A stretch of DNA of 64,000 bases from Terriglobia bacterium (lineage in GTDB: Bacteria > Acidobacteriota > Terriglobia > Bryobacterales > Bryobacteraceae), in the NCBI GenBank assembly GCA_021324185.1, contig JAJPJN010000097.1:1-64000 (forward strand), in the 5' to 3' direction. The notes beneath the pieces are model-generated. The model had not been told where the DNA came from, did not search any database, and saw only the letters and a list, made by a program, of their open reading frames with translations. Both the position numbers and the translations under genes were made by a program. How positions within the stretch are numbered: the first letter of the stretch is position 1; every line of letters starts with the position of its first letter. This document shows, piece by piece, positions 1-10,003 of this stretch.

Positions 1-264
1 CAGGGAAAGCCGGAAAAAAATCGCCGCGCCATCGCAATGGTCACGCAGATGAACGAAGAGGGCTTCGGCGGCTGCACCAACATTGGCGAATGCACCGGCG
101 TCTGTCCGAAAGAGATCCCGCTCGAGGTGATTGCGGCGATGAACCGCGATTACTTCCGCGCAAGCTGGCAGGAACGCGACAATCTGGTTACCACCATGCG
201 CCCGTTCACCGAATGGAGCTATGGTTCCAAGCTGAAAGTCGATCCGGGCAGCGGCGACGGCTAA
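1..264 (+). CDS. sdhB: Succinate dehydrogenase/fumarate reductase iron-sulfur subunit, C-terminal part
   Basis: This is the last 87 codons of a gene entering from the left edge and ending at TAA 262-264. The visible motif is C-x5-C-x3-C-P (CTNIGECTGVCP), which in SdhB/FrdB proteins ligates the 3Fe-4S cluster and supplies the last ligand of the 4Fe-4S cluster. The following text (residues KEIPLEVIAAMNRDY) also fits the C-terminal helical domain. In the family this subunit carries electrons from the FAD subunit to quinone in respiratory complex II. The partner subunits would lie upstream, outside the window. The 2Fe-2S N-terminal domain cannot be seen. Confidence 0.9.
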   Translation, partial: QGKPEKNRRAIAMVTQMNEEGFGGCTNIGECTGVCPKEIPLEVIAAMNRDYFRASWQERDNLVTTMRPFTEWSYGSKLKVDPGSGDG

Positions 265-280
265 AGATCAGCCGGAACTC

Positions 281-1108
281 TCACTCGGCTACCGTAATCG
301 TCGGCCTGGTCCTCGCCTTGGTTGCTTCCGCTTTTTCAATCACCGTGCGGGCCAGCTTCTCAAAAATTTCCACTTGGCTGCTGCGCTGGTTCGAAGCTGC
401 AATCGGTTTGCCCGTATCGCCGCCTTCGCGCGTTTTTGGATCGAGCGGTATCTCGGCGAGTAGCGGCACCTTCATCTGTTCCGCGGTCCTCGCGCCCCCG
501 CCTTTGCCGAAAACATAAATCTTCTCGCCGTTGTGTTCCAGGTAACTCATGTTTTCGACAATGCCGAGCACGGGTTCGCGCACCTGCTCAAACATGAGAA
601 CTGCTTTGCGCGCATCTTCGAGCGCAACGTCGGATGGCGTTGTGACGATAATCGCCCCGGTTAACGGCGTGGTTTGTATCAACGTAAGCTGCACATCCCC
701 GGTGCCCGGAGGCAAATCGATTACTAAATAATCGAGCGGCCCCCAGTCCACGCTGCGCAAAAACTGTTGAATCACGCTGTTCAACATGGGACCGCGCCAA
801 ACCAGCGGCTTATCGCCCGGGTTCAGAAAGCCCATCGACATGAGCCGCACCCCGTGCGCTTCGAGCGGCTGAATGCGCTGGCCAATGGCGTGCGGGGTGG
901 CGCGAACGCCCATCATCAGCGGAACATTCGGTCCATATACGTCCGCGTCGAGCAAACCGACCGCATGGCCGAGCTTCTCCAGCGTAATCGCGAGATTGAC
1001 AGCGACGGTGCTCTTGCCCACGCCGCCTTTACCCGAGCCAATCGCCAGAATGTTCTGCACGCCGGGAATGGGTAATTTCGGCTGCTCCGCAGGATGCTGA
1101 GGACCCAT
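281..1108 (-). CDS. mrp: Mrp/ApbC-type P-loop ATPase (iron-sulfur carrier family) lacking cysteines
   Basis: A 275-residue MinD/Mrp-family ATPase. The deviant Walker A GSGKGGVGKST is at residues 24-34, with the family signatures LLDADVYGPNVP and VIDLPPGTGDVQL following. The ATG at 1106-1108 was chosen because it precedes the P-loop by the usual distance and lies 29 bp beyond the upstream gene; an open frame continues to 1315 but would run into that gene. Two family features are absent: the N-terminal MIP18/DUF59 domain, and the C-x-x-C that normally follows ENMSY and bridges an iron-sulfur cluster. The chosen protein has no cysteine at all. It is probably co-transcribed with the VWFA gene and tsaD. 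Assignment to the family is sure; a role in cluster transfer is doubtful. Confidence 0.9.
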   Translation of the reverse strand: MGPQHPAEQPKLPIPGVQNILAIGSGKGGVGKSTVAVNLAITLEKLGHAVGLLDADVYGPNVPLMMGVRATPHAIGQRIQPLEAHGVRLMSMGFLNPGDKPLVWRGPMLNSVIQQFLRSVDWGPLDYLVIDLPPGTGDVQLTLIQTTPLTGAIIVTTPSDVALEDARKAVLMFEQVREPVLGIVENMSYLEHNGEKIYVFGKGGGARTAEQMKVPLLAEIPLDPKTREGGDTGKPIAASNQRSSQVEIFEKLARTVIEKAEATKARTRPTITVAE

Positions 1109-1137
1109 ACAACTCAGGCTAACAGCAAACGCGGGAA

Positions 1138-3618
1138 TTACGGCAGGACGCGGGACGACGCCATAAACCGGCGGTAATCGCGGAACTGCATTTCGTTCTT
1201 GTAGAGCATCGCTTTGCCTTTCCTCAGCCGCAGTTCCGCGGAAAGCGGCAGCAGGAATTCCTGGTCGCCGATCTTTACGTAGTCGTAATCGACGTCGATA
1301 ACCGATTCTCTCCACGGTAAATCCTTCGGGATGTTATCGGCCTCAAGCGACACATGCCGCACCGCGAACGTGGCGGCATCAATGTACACCAAACCGTGAA
1401 AGCCGACGGTGGCGGTTCTGGTTCCATCCTCAGACTTTAGATCGTAACCGGATCGCGACCGCGGCGCCGAATAGGCAAAGACGTGAACCGGCGCGCCGTT
1501 GATTTCCGATTTGCCCTGCCACTTGAAAGTCGCGGCGGCGCGCTCGGAAAAGACAGCGGCTAAGAGCTGGCCGAAAACTCCGTTGGCGCGAACGCCGCCG
1601 AGTTTCGACCGGTCTGCCGTGACATGCTCGCCGTTGACCTCAAGCGTGGAATACTGTTCGCGCCCCGAAGTGTAGCCCACCAACTCGGTAATCGAATCGT
1701 GCCGCTTCCAGTTTCCCTTTCCCGTTCTGTCATAGAAGCGCTCTGTGCGCAACAGACACAAAAAATTCGGCAGCCCGGTTTGAAAGTCCATCGCTCTCGC
1801 TTTGGCGCCCGATAGCACCTCGGAGATCTCCTTCTCGTCAGGCGGCTGAACGCCGCTTTCAAGCTTCGGGGCTTTCGAAGCCAACAGGTGCGCAGGCTCC
1901 GGCGCCTCTATCGCCGGCAAGTCAGTTGCGCGATCGGCTACCGGTTTTAGCTGCGGGGATGCAATGGAGAACGGTACTCGTTGAGTGCCGATCGCGCTTG
2001 AGTTTTCATCTTCGACGGCCAGTTCTGCCCAGTAATCGCCTGGCGGCAATTCGAAGCGGCGCTGGAACGTGAAGAGCTGTGACTTGATCTCTTTCGTCTT
2101 CTCGATCGCGGTTTCATAAGGTGCATCCTGGCTGAGCTTCTGCACGATCTTGCCATCGGAAGTTCGAATGAGGGCCACCATGGCGAAATGAAACTTTGTC
2201 AGTTTCTCGTTGGCATAGCTTCTGGATGTGAGGGCCTCGAAGGGAAACTGCACAACCAGTGCCGCAGTTGTATTCGGGCCTTGCGTCCCATAGCGAAGCA
2301 CTTTAGCTTCTATCGGAATTGAATTGTAGACAGACGGGCTGTCCAACGCCTTGATCAGCGGGATTTCGAACGGCGCCACCTTCCAGCCGTCGGCTGCCGG
2401 CGTCCAGTCGTATCCGGAGCGCGTACGCGCCACGACATGCGGCCGCTCGACGCGGAGCGAAACCGGGCGGAAATGGCCATCGGCGGGCTCGGGCGCAGGA
2501 ACATAGACCGCTTCGTAGTACGTTTGCGCATCCTCTGCCACTTTGCTCATGGCGGCGCGCAAGTTGGCGGATTCAGCTATGTAAAATCCGCCGGTATCGC
2601 CCGCGAGCCGGCGCAAGGGTTCATTGCGCTCAAAATCGGGCTGAGCACCGATGTTGTCGAACTGCCCGCTGCGCATGGGCGCGCTGATCAGGCGCCCGGG
2701 GCCGGTGGGAGGCGGTGGCGTATAGCCGGCTGCTTTCATGGATGCCAGGTTGGCGGCGCCGAAACCCATTGCGGGAAGCGCACTGGCGGCTTCGGCATTC
2801 AGCCTGGCGCTGAGGCCGCTCACGTCCACCACGTAGATGCTCGTATTCGACCGGTTGGCTTCGGAGATGACCGGCCGCAGAGCCTCGGTTACGCCTTCCT
2901 GATTCGCTACGCCGGAACTGAAAAAGACGATCAGCTTGCGTCCGGCTATCTTCGCCTGTTCGGAAACCAGCGCCGAGATGCATGCGAGCCACGGTTTCAG
3001 GTGATTCTGCTGAACCAGATTTGCGGCGCGTGTTGCGGCCTCGACCGATATTCCCTGGAGCGGCGGAGGAAGACGTTCTGATCCAACTCCGTTGCGCGAT
3101 GCATCGGATGCGTGAGTCGCCTCGCGCTTTGCCCGTTTGGATGCTTCAATCGTTGCCAGGCGAAGAGCCTCCTCGAATCTCGCCGTGTCGCTGGTGAAAT
3201 CGGAGATGCCGGCTAGCCGGTCTTGTATTTGCCAGGCTGAATAGTACGTCTTTGTTGCCGCCAGAGTTTTGATCAGCGCCGAGGTAGCCCGGTAGGCAGT
3301 CCGGCCGGAATCGGGTTCGTTTGTATCGAGCAGAATAGAGACGGTGCGCAGCTCGTTACTACTATTTCGATCTGCAAGGCGAAACGCCCGAAGGACAACC
3401 GGTTTGCCGTCATCGGTGATGTGCACATCCTGCGGCGTCAAATCCAAAACGGGGCGTCCATGCTTATCACGGACGGTGATGTCCACCCGGACCTCATTGA
3501 CGTCTTCAACCAGTGTTGGCCGTGGCGGCGCGACAGTGGTTTGTGTCTGCGCGCTGGAGCAACACAGGAGCAGCGCGAAAAAAGCCAGCCAGAGGCGGGT
3601 AGACCGTTCGGACAGCAT
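1138..3618 (-). CDS. Secreted VWFA-related acidobacterial protein
   Basis: An 826-residue exported protein. It opens with a signal peptide (charged start, then a leucine-rich core ending near residue 25) and a segment with the wording VDITVRDKHGRPVLDL, typical of the von Willebrand factor A-like domain family common in Acidobacteria. The VWFA-like part extends to about residue 390 (ILLDTNEPDSG, KLIVFFSSG). The C-terminal half (about 400-826) is a beta-rich region of unknown role. It lies 7 bp downstream of tsaD and 29 bp upstream of mrp, consistent with one transcript. Function is unknown; the family is usually assumed to act in adhesion or surface protein contacts. Confidence 0.8.
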   Translation of the reverse strand: MLSERSTRLWLAFFALLLCCSSAQTQTTVAPPRPTLVEDVNEVRVDITVRDKHGRPVLDLTPQDVHITDDGKPVVLRAFRLADRNSSNELRTVSILLDTNEPDSGRTAYRATSALIKTLAATKTYYSAWQIQDRLAGISDFTSDTARFEEALRLATIEASKRAKREATHASDASRNGVGSERLPPPLQGISVEAATRAANLVQQNHLKPWLACISALVSEQAKIAGRKLIVFFSSGVANQEGVTEALRPVISEANRSNTSIYVVDVSGLSARLNAEAASALPAMGFGAANLASMKAAGYTPPPPTGPGRLISAPMRSGQFDNIGAQPDFERNEPLRRLAGDTGGFYIAESANLRAAMSKVAEDAQTYYEAVYVPAPEPADGHFRPVSLRVERPHVVARTRSGYDWTPAADGWKVAPFEIPLIKALDSPSVYNSIPIEAKVLRYGTQGPNTTAALVVQFPFEALTSRSYANEKLTKFHFAMVALIRTSDGKIVQKLSQDAPYETAIEKTKEIKSQLFTFQRRFELPPGDYWAELAVEDENSSAIGTQRVPFSIASPQLKPVADRATDLPAIEAPEPAHLLASKAPKLESGVQPPDEKEISEVLSGAKARAMDFQTGLPNFLCLLRTERFYDRTGKGNWKRHDSITELVGYTSGREQYSTLEVNGEHVTADRSKLGGVRANGVFGQLLAAVFSERAAATFKWQGKSEINGAPVHVFAYSAPRSRSGYDLKSEDGTRTATVGFHGLVYIDAATFAVRHVSLEADNIPKDLPWRESVIDVDYDYVKIGDQEFLLPLSAELRLRKGKAMLYKNEMQFRDYRRFMASSRVLP

Positions 3619-3625
3619 GAGGAAC

Positions 3626-4687
3626 TCAGGTCAACAGCAGGCTTGCCCGCGCTTTTAAATTGTACCCGGCGAAGTCTCGCGCGTGCAGCTTGGGAAAAGC
3701 CGCCGCCGCGATCATCGCCGCGTTATCTGTCGAGAGGCCCGGGGCAGGGAAATAGAACGGAAGCCCGTTGTCCCTTTTCGCCGCGTCACGAAGCCCCGCA
3801 TTTGATGCTACACCTCCGGAAACCAGCACCGAAGCTGCCCCGGTTTGTTCGGCAGCGGCAGTTGCGCGGCGCAAAAGCTCCTCAATCACCGTACGTTGAA
3901 AGCTCGCAAGCAGATCGCGCGTGGCTTGCGAAGTGGCCGCCAGCCATTCCTCCGTTGTGGCGTTGCGGATCTGTTTGCGACTGGCAATTTCTGCTTGCAC
4001 ATCGTGTTCCTCCGTCCAGCGGAGCACTGCCGTTTTCAATCCGCTGAAGCTGAAATCGAGCTCGTTGCCTTTCATTCGCGCCAGCGTAAATTTCACAGCC
4101 CGTGGATCGCCGGAGCGCGCCAGCTTGTCGATGATCGGGCCGCCGGGATAGCCGTATCCCAACAGCTTGGCGACTTTGTCGTACGCTTCGCCGGCCGCAT
4201 CATCGCGAGTTTTGCCTAATAGCCTGTACTCGCCTGGACGTTGCACTTCGAACAGATGAGTATGGCCGCCGCTCACCACCAGGGCGATGGCGGGCAACGG
4301 AATATCGGGGTGCTGGACCAGCACCGAATGAATGTGCCCCTCGACGTGATTCACCGCGATGAGCGGCAATTGCCGCGCAAAGCATAACGCCTTGGCGTAG
4401 GTGACTCCCACGAGCAGCGAGCCAACCAACCCCGGGCCTGCAGTAACTGCGATGGCGCTCAGATCATCGAGCCCGGCATGCGCCGCATCCAGTGCTTCGC
4501 GAACCACAGGCACAATGGCCCGCAGATGCTCACGCGAGGCCAATTCCGGAACTACGCCGCCGTATTTGGCGTGTACGTTGAATTGGGAGGCGACAATGCT
4601 CGATCGAATGTGGCGCCCGTCCTCGACAACGGCGGCAGCAGTTTCATCGCAGGAGCTCTCGATTCCTAAAATGAGGTTTTGACGCAA
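3626..4687 (-). CDS. tsaD: tRNA N6-adenosine threonylcarbamoyltransferase
   Basis: TsaD transfers the threonylcarbamoyl group to A37 of ANN-decoding tRNAs (t6A), working with TsaB and TsaE in the cytoplasm. All hallmarks are present: [11 protein letters not shown] at the N-terminus, the metal-binding [28 protein letters not shown] and [14 protein letters not shown]. The length (353 residues) is normal. The start was set at TTG 4685-4687, giving [14 protein letters not shown]; the open frame extends upstream to 4888 but that N-terminus is not family-like and would lie antisense inside queA. The 5' end overlaps the start of divergent queA by 9 bp. It is probably first in an operon with the VWFA gene and mrp. 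Confidence 0.92.
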   Translation of the reverse strand: MRQNLILGIESSCDETAAAVVEDGRHIRSSIVASQFNVHAKYGGVVPELASREHLRAIVPVVREALDAAHAGLDDLSAIAVTAGPGLVGSLLVGVTYAKALCFARQLPLIAVNHVEGHIHSVLVQHPDIPLPAIALVVSGGHTHLFEVQRPGEYRLLGKTRDDAAGEAYDKVAKLLGYGYPGGPIIDKLARSGDPRAVKFTLARMKGNELDFSFSGLKTAVLRWTEEHDVQAEIASRKQIRNATTEEWLAATSQATRDLLASFQRTVIEELLRRATAAAEQTGAASVLVSGGVASNAGLRDAAKRDNGLPFYFPAPGLSTDNAAMIAAAAFPKLHARDFAGYNLKARASLLLT

Positions 4688-5704
4688 CTTTCTGACTTCT
4701 ATTATGAGTTGCCGGACGAGCTGATCGCGCAGGAGCCACTCGCCGATCGCGCCGCCTCGCGCATGCTGGTTTTGTCGCGCGCGCAGGAATCGTTTCATGA
4801 CGATGCATTCGTCAATTTCGCCCGCTACTTGAAGCCGGGCGATTGCCTGGTTCTTAATAACACGAAGGTGTTTCCCGCGCGGCTGCATGGCCGGCGTAAC
4901 GACCCATCCGGAGGGCAGATCGAAGTTTTTCTGGTTCGCGCATTAAACGGAAGCGAGACCGAGTGGCAGGCATTGGTGCGGCCAGCCAAGCGTGTGCGTC
5001 CCGGCGAGAAGATTCTGTTTGGAGAGGATCTGGAAGCGGAAATTCTTGCCGCAGGCGAGTTCGGCGAGCGGACCATTCGCCTGATTTCGCGGCAGCCCAT
5101 TGCCGGTCTTCTGGAACGTCTGGGCCAAACTCCGCTTCCACCGTACATTCATCGCAGCCCCAGCGCCGCTGACCGCGAACGGTATCAAACCGTTTTTGCC
5201 AAACAGCGCGGCTCCGTTGCGGCGCCGACAGCCGGCCTGCATTTCACTACCGAAATATTCGACCGGTGCCGTGCCGCCGGTGCTGAGATTGCGTACATCA
5301 CGCTGCACGTCGGGCTGGGGACGTTTGCTCCGCTGCGGAAATCGGACGTTGCCGAAGTCCGGCTGCACGAAGAATATTTTGAGATTGCGAGCGCTGAAGC
5401 GGACAAAATGCGTGCAGCCCAGCGCTTAGTATGCGTAGGCACAACGAGCGTGCGGACCGTTGAAACAGCTATGCTGCGCGGCGGTTTGCGGGCAATGAGC
5501 GGCCAGACGAATCTGTTTATCCATCCGGGGTTCCACTTTCGCGCCACCGGCGCCATGCTGACGAATTTTCACTTGCCGCAATCCAGCCTGTTGATGCTGG
5601 TGAGCGCGTTCGCGGGGCGCGATTTCGTTTTACGCGCTTACAAACACGCCGTGGCCGGGCGGTACCGCTTCTACTCGTATGGCGACTGTATGCTTATTCA
5701 ATAG
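4679..5704 (+). CDS. queA: S-adenosylmethionine:tRNA ribosyltransferase-isomerase
   Basis: QueA moves the ribosyl part of SAM onto preQ1-modified tRNA to make epoxyqueuosine. The 341-residue protein shows the family N-terminus [17 protein letters not shown], the block [25 protein letters not shown] and the C-terminal [20 protein letters not shown]. The start must be TTG 4679: an in-frame stop lies at 4667-4669 and TTG is the only start codon before the conserved N-terminus. A weak GAGG at 4673-4676 lies close in front. The gene overlaps tsaD at its 5' end by 9 bp and the glycosyltransferase at its 3' end by 11 bp. Confidence 0.95.
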   Translation: MTQLSDFYYELPDELIAQEPLADRAASRMLVLSRAQESFHDDAFVNFARYLKPGDCLVLNNTKVFPARLHGRRNDPSGGQIEVFLVRALNGSETEWQALVRPAKRVRPGEKILFGEDLEAEILAAGEFGERTIRLISRQPIAGLLERLGQTPLPPYIHRSPSAADRERYQTVFAKQRGSVAAPTAGLHFTTEIFDRCRAAGAEIAYITLHVGLGTFAPLRKSDVAEVRLHEEYFEIASAEADKMRAAQRLVCVGTTSVRTVETAMLRGGLRAMSGQTNLFIHPGFHFRATGAMLTNFHLPQSSLLMLVSAFAGRDFVLRAYKHAVAGRYRFYSYGDCMLIQ

Positions 5705-6704
5705 CGAAATATTTGCGGTAGACGCGCACGCCGTCGGCCACATACGTTTCGAGCGCCTGCAAGCCGTCATAGGGCGCATGCGGGTCGGACAACAGCTTGC
5801 GGCCCACGCGCGCGATCTGGGGGACGTCGTCAACATCTGCTTTCCAGTCATCAGGCGCCCAGTCGATCGCTTTTGAAACGACGGACGCAACGCCCTCGGC
5901 CACGCCGTCTGCGGTGACCATATTGAAGGATTCGGTGTAGCTCGGCTGCAAGAGAAGGTGCATGTGCGCGACCGTCTTGCGGAATTCGGGCCATGTCTGC
6001 CAGCCATTCAGGTGCAAGCTTACGCCGGGCAACCCGCTGAGCATTTCGTTTACTGCGCCGAGCACTCCATCGCCGCCTCCCTCGGTCCTGCCCGCCGAAA
6101 TCCAGAACTCCAGTGGAACCCGCAGCGCGCGCGCGATTTCCAGTGCGGCCCCGGCGGAGCTCATCAGGTTCTTCAACGGCCTGGTGGCGCCGAAAGCGCC
6201 GATCCGGAGGGTGCCGCAACTAAACGGTGGCCGCGGGCGCGGGTTCATGGAACCCAAATAGTAGAGGTTCGGCAGATAGGCGCAAGGCGCGCCGAACGCC
6301 TTATGAATCCAATGACAGAACCGCCTGGTGTTGCCGGCAAGGTGAATATTGGACGTCGCCATCTCGATATCCATCAACTGGCGCACCAGTTTTGTGCCGT
6401 TCCGATCCGCCTGCAAAAAGCCAACGTTGGAGTGGCAGGTGACAGCAAACTGCGTCTGCGGAAAATCGTTCGATAGCGCCAGCATCTCCAAAGCCGGAAT
6501 CCACGGCGCAGAAATGATGACATGTTTTTGCGGGCGTTTCCTGAGCCGCTCGCGCAGATCTGCGGCGCTGGTAATAGGCCATACCTCGGCGGGCATGCCG
6601 TTTGCCTGAAGTACCTTAGCGGTATTGATAGCGGCAACGCCCAGCCCGATATGGCTGATGTTTCGATTTGCCGCGAAATTCTTGTATGCGAGAACAATGC
6701 TCAT
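5694..6704 (-). CDS. GT-B type glycosyltransferase, probable
   Basis: A 336-residue protein with two Rossmann-like halves as in GT-B enzymes. The C-terminal half carries LRIGAFGATRPLKN (start of the nucleotide-sugar domain), LHLNGWQTWPEF and LLLQPSYTESFNMVTADGVAEG, which matches the E-x7 acceptor/donor motif region of GT4-like transferases. ATG 6702-6704 was chosen because AAAGGA stands 8 nt in front; the longer open frame to 6851 has no such site. The protein has no signal peptide or membrane helix, so it acts in the cytoplasm. Donor and acceptor cannot be told. It converges on queA with an 11-bp overlap, and its upstream side borders the insertion-sequence region. Confidence 0.7.
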   Translation of the reverse strand: MSIVLAYKNFAANRNISHIGLGVAAINTAKVLQANGMPAEVWPITSAADLRERLRKRPQKHVIISAPWIPALEMLALSNDFPQTQFAVTCHSNVGFLQADRNGTKLVRQLMDIEMATSNIHLAGNTRRFCHWIHKAFGAPCAYLPNLYYLGSMNPRPRPPFSCGTLRIGAFGATRPLKNLMSSAGAALEIARALRVPLEFWISAGRTEGGGDGVLGAVNEMLSGLPGVSLHLNGWQTWPEFRKTVAHMHLLLQPSYTESFNMVTADGVAEGVASVVSKAIDWAPDDWKADVDDVPQIARVGRKLLSDPHAPYDGLQALETYVADGVRVYRKYFAIE

Positions 6705-6893
6705 ACTGTTCGTCCTTTGCGCTCCCAGCATTGAACGCGGCAGTGTTGTGTACGCGGAAATTTCTCTGCTATGCGGTTGATTCCAGGGGAAAAGGTTTTT
6801 TTTCGGCGACTGTGACCGACTTGCAAAACTCACGGCAGGAGGTCTTGACAAAGGGCTTTGGCTGTGATTTTGGGCGATTGGCGTGATGTAGAA

Positions 6894-8217
6894 GGAAATT
6901 TTGCTGGAAAAAAGGGAAAATGGGCACGCCGCGACTGCGCCCGCGTGGGCGCCATACGGATTTCAGGCGGAAGGACGGCAGTTAGCCGGTGAGTTTGAGC
7001 AGTTGGTCGACTGTAAGGGCCAGCACCCCAAACATCAGGTGGGCCATGATCTTGCTGGCGCCGCGTACGCGAATCAGGCGTGCCCCGAACTCATCTTTTA
7101 AACGGCTGAAGACGCGCTCGACCATGCTGCGTTCGGCAAAGCGGTCCTGTTCGGCCCAGGTCATTTCCTCGGCGCGGAGCTCCGTCTCGGGCACGATTTT
7201 CCAGGAACGCGAGTTCTTACGCAGCGGCACCTTGTGCTCGCCGATCTTGCGCTGGCGCTTGGGGTGATCGGTAATGGGCCGGTGCCCCAGCGCCAGGCTG
7301 TGCTGGCGAATGGCGGCGGCATCATAGGCCGAGTCCATCAGGTCGTACAGGTAGGTCACGCGCTGGCTGGTGAGATTCATCAGCGGAATGGCGGCTTGTG
7401 AGTCGTGCACGCTGGCGCCCGTCAGCAGTGCGCTGATCGGAATCTGCCCGTCGGCGACATCCAGATGAAGCTTGTAGCCGCGCCAGTAGCGGAGATGCCC
7501 TTTGCTGCTCTTCTTGACCCGATGCCGCAATCCTGCGGCAACTCGGCTAGCTGCTGCGCCAGCGTCTGTTTGCGCTGCCGTTCGAGACGGGTGCCGCGTT
7601 GAGAGGCCTTGCAGCGCTTGGGCCGGCGCTTTTGCTTGGGGCCTTTCGGCTTTGGCTCGGGAAACTTCTCGCGTGCTTCAATGGCGGTTGAGTCGCGCGC
7701 AATGTGGCCGATGAGGCGCTCTTTCTGGGTGCATTCCACTACCGCAGCATGCAACCGTTGCGGCAGTTGGCTGTGGGCAAACTCAGCAAAAGCACGCGAA
7801 AACGTCGCTTCATGCGGAATCTGCGCTAGCGTGTTCCAGCCGCATAAACACCGCAACTGGCAATCCGTCTCCAAACGCCCTATCAGTTGGCGTGTGGTTT
7901 CTAATCCGTACACCGCCTTGGCCACAAACGCGTTCGCCAGCGCATCGCGATCTTTCGCCGGACGCCCCGCATAGCCACGCTGATTTCCACAATGCCGTCT
8001 CACACTCACTAACGCCAGCACCGCCACCAGCAAACGTGCGCGCTCGCCCAGCGGCCCGATCTCCTGCTCCAGCCGGCCAAATAAATGGCCCTGCAAAATG
8101 TGTCCGAATTGCAGCAATGTCTCGCCTACGGTACTCTGCATAGGGGCTCGCTCCTCGTTCTCTCGTTGCCTTGAAACAACAGATTACTAGGACCTGAGCC
8201 CTCTTTCAAACATTTCC
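6894..8217 (-). mobile_element. IS5/IS4-like insertion sequence, ends tentative
   Basis: The element contains the frameshifted DDE transposase at 6982-8141. The proposed ends are imperfect inverted copies, GGAAATTTTGC at 6894-6904 and GGAAATGTTTG read on the minus strand at 8217-8207. They share only the first six bases and two more, so the boundaries are weak. No target-site duplication was established. Confidence 0.4.
6982..8141 (-). pseudogene. DDE transposase (IS5/IS4-like), frameshifted
   Basis: Reading starts at 8141. The first frame gives the N-terminal DUF772-like domain and the first catalytic Asp region (IARDSTAIEAREK), then loses sense after CGIG at about 7515. The second frame (from 7530 down to 6982) continues with KKSSKGHLRYWRGYKLHLD, the second Asp in YDLMDSAYD and the Glu region ERSMVERVFSRLKDEFG. 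Rejoining the two gives a transposase of about 390 residues of normal architecture. The change is equivalent to one missing base at about 7513-7516. No slippery A-rich heptamer is present, so programmed -1 frameshifting looks less likely than a mutation or a sequencing indel. Confidence 0.8.
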
Positions 8218-8391
8218 ACTATCTCTTGTTCTATTTATTAATTTTGCAAGTCGGTCTCGTGAATGGCCCACGGCGGGGTCCGGCGCAACGGGGGATGAAA
8301 ACGCCGGTCATCAATGCAGTTTCGCAGTTGGCGATTCCCGGATGTGGTTCTTTTTCAGAGATATACGTCTCGGCGTTTTTGAAGGAACCGG

Positions 8392-9345
8392 GTGATCAAC
8401 CGCATTGGACGGCTGCTGGAGACAGTCAACCTCAAACTGGCGTCAGTGGCCAGCAACATTGTGGGTATGAGCGGCATGGCGATGTTGCGGCTGCTGGCCA
8501 GCGGGGTGCACGATGCGGAGCGCTTGGCCGAGTGTGCGCGGGGGCATATGCGGGTGAAGATTCCCGCCCTCATCCTGGCGCTGGATGGCCGGCCGGATGC
8601 GCATTTCCGCTGGATGCTCACGCAATTACTCGCCAAGCTGGATTGGCTGGATCAGGAGCGGGCGTGTGTGGAGGCACGCCTGGACAGCTTAGCCGCTCTT
8701 TATGAAGATCTGCTGCGGCGGCTGAGCACGATTCCGGGCGTGGACAGAACCACCGCCTTGGTGTTGCTGGCTGAATTCGGTGAGGACATGTCGCAGTTTC
8801 CCACCGCTGGTCATTTGGCCAGTTGGGCGGGTCTGTGTCCGGGCAACGCGGAGAGTGCGGGCAAGCGCTTTCCCGGACGCACGCGCAAAGGCGATCGCTA
8901 CGTACGGCGCATTCTGGTGCAGAGCGCCTGGGCGGCAGCGCGCTCCAGGGATTGTTTCCTGGCCGCCTTGTTCTTTCGCATTGCACAGCGGCGCGGAATG
9001 AAGAAGGCGGCAGTGGCGGTAGCTCATCGCATTGCCCTCGTCGCCTGGCACATTCTCGCTGAGCCCGGTGTCGAGTATCACGAGCGCGGCGGCGATTTCT
9101 TCGACCGCCGCAATCCCGAGCGCACCGCCCGCAAACTGTCCCGGCGACTGGAAGCCATTGGCTATCACGTCACTCTCGTGGCTCCGCGTAAAGCTGCCAG
9201 CAAGCAGCCCAAACCGCGCTGTAGCGCCAAGCCGCCCAGAATCACCGTGGATCCCAGCATCTGCCCGCGCTGTGCCCGCTGGGGCATCTCTCGTTGCATC
9301 TGCCTTCTCAAACGCAACAAGCGATCCACCCCTCCGCCCCCCTAA
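8392..9345 (+). pseudogene. IS110-family transposase, 5'-truncated
   Basis: The 317 residues match the middle and C-terminal part of IS110/IS902 transposases: the helical linker (NRIGRLLETVNLKLASV) and the Transposase_20 domain (IPGVDRTTALVLLAEFG, ASWAGLCPGNAESAGKR, RRILVQSAWAAARS). The N-terminal RuvC-like DEDD catalytic domain of about 130 residues is missing; a stop codon at 8380-8382 lies directly in front of the GTG at 8392, and neither other frame upstream restores the domain. The C-terminus is extended by a cysteine-containing tail. The remaining protein should be inactive. It sits just beyond the right end of the neighbouring insertion sequence. Confidence 0.8.
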
Positions 9346-9742
9346 CGCTCTCGTTTCTTCTATTTACCTCCCGGTGTTTTCGAAGGATCTGCAGCCGGTC
9401 ACCCCGACCCACGCAGCAAGTTCGTCGCCGACGGCCAGATCGATGGCGCGCGCACCCTTGTCGTCGAGAACGATTCGGTTTCAAGGGCCGCTTCGCGTTC
9501 AAATTTCTTCTGCATAGCTCTTTCGTAAACGTCTGGGTGCTCTTGTAGTAACTGCCCGAGGACGACGTTACCCCCGATGTAGTTTCCGACATTCGTTTGA
9601 GAAAGTGTTGTTTTTGGGGTTCTGAACGCCAGATCAGCGGGCTCTCGATCGCCGCTATCTATACTCGCTACATTAGCGCCGCTCCCGATAAGACCGGCTC
9701 GGAAATCGCGCAGCGCGAGCGCGACCGTCAGTTTCAATCACA
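9346..9742. other. Gene-poor stretch with unrecognised coding debris
   Basis: No intact gene was found here. Two stretches have protein-like composition: a plus-strand frame around 9394-9528 reading GHPDPRSKFVADGQIDGA, and a minus-strand frame at 9399-9737 reading TTLSQTNVGNYIGGNVVL. They overlap each other and neither could be assigned to a family. They are best viewed as remnants between the IS110 fragment and the PEP-CTERM region. Confidence 0.35.
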
Positions 9743-10003
9743 CCCACTCACCTGCCCATCCGCCAGGCGTACAAGCGGATGAATCCGCAGTACAAGGACC
9801 AGGATCAGGAAGTCACGCTCTGTTCCCGCTATCAGGAATCAGACGGCATTCAGTGGCCGCACGACATCCATCGCGAGCGCAACGGCGAGAAAATCTACGA
9901 GATGTTCTCCGATTCGGTGAAGTTCAACACCGATCTGACCGACGATTTGTTCTCGCTTCCCGAACCCGGCGCCGCGCCGGTCCGGAAGAAGCGAAAGAAA
10001 TAG
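9743..10003 (+). pseudogene. C-terminal fragment of an unidentified acidobacterial protein
   Basis: The readable frame gives THLPIRQAYKRMNPQYKD, then SRYQESDGIQWPHDIHRERN, VKFNTDLTDDLFSLPEPG and a basic end VRKKRKK. This is the style of the last beta-strands of lipoprotein-carrier-like (LolA-fold) proteins, but I cannot name the family. Sense is lost upstream of about 9743, so the N-terminal part is gone. The 3' end runs antisense through the tail of the fused PEP-CTERM gene for 109 bp. Confidence 0.45.

Noticed and set aside
6845-6850. TTGACA as the -35 of an outward promoter near the insertion sequence
   Set aside because: No acceptable -10 hexamer at 16-18 nt was found on that strand.
7422-7530. 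Programmed -1 frameshift in the DDE transposase
   Set aside because: The shift direction would fit, but no slippery heptamer or downstream pseudoknot was found; mutation or an indel error is simpler.
8226-8705. 159-residue plus-strand reading frame beside IS110
   Set aside because: It overlaps the transposase in another frame and resembles no domain; it does not supply the missing DEDD catalytic part.
9399-9737. 112-residue minus-strand reading frame
   Set aside because: Part of it looks protein-like (TTLSQTNVGNYIGGNV), but no family, start site or ribosome site supports a gene; kept only as possible debris.
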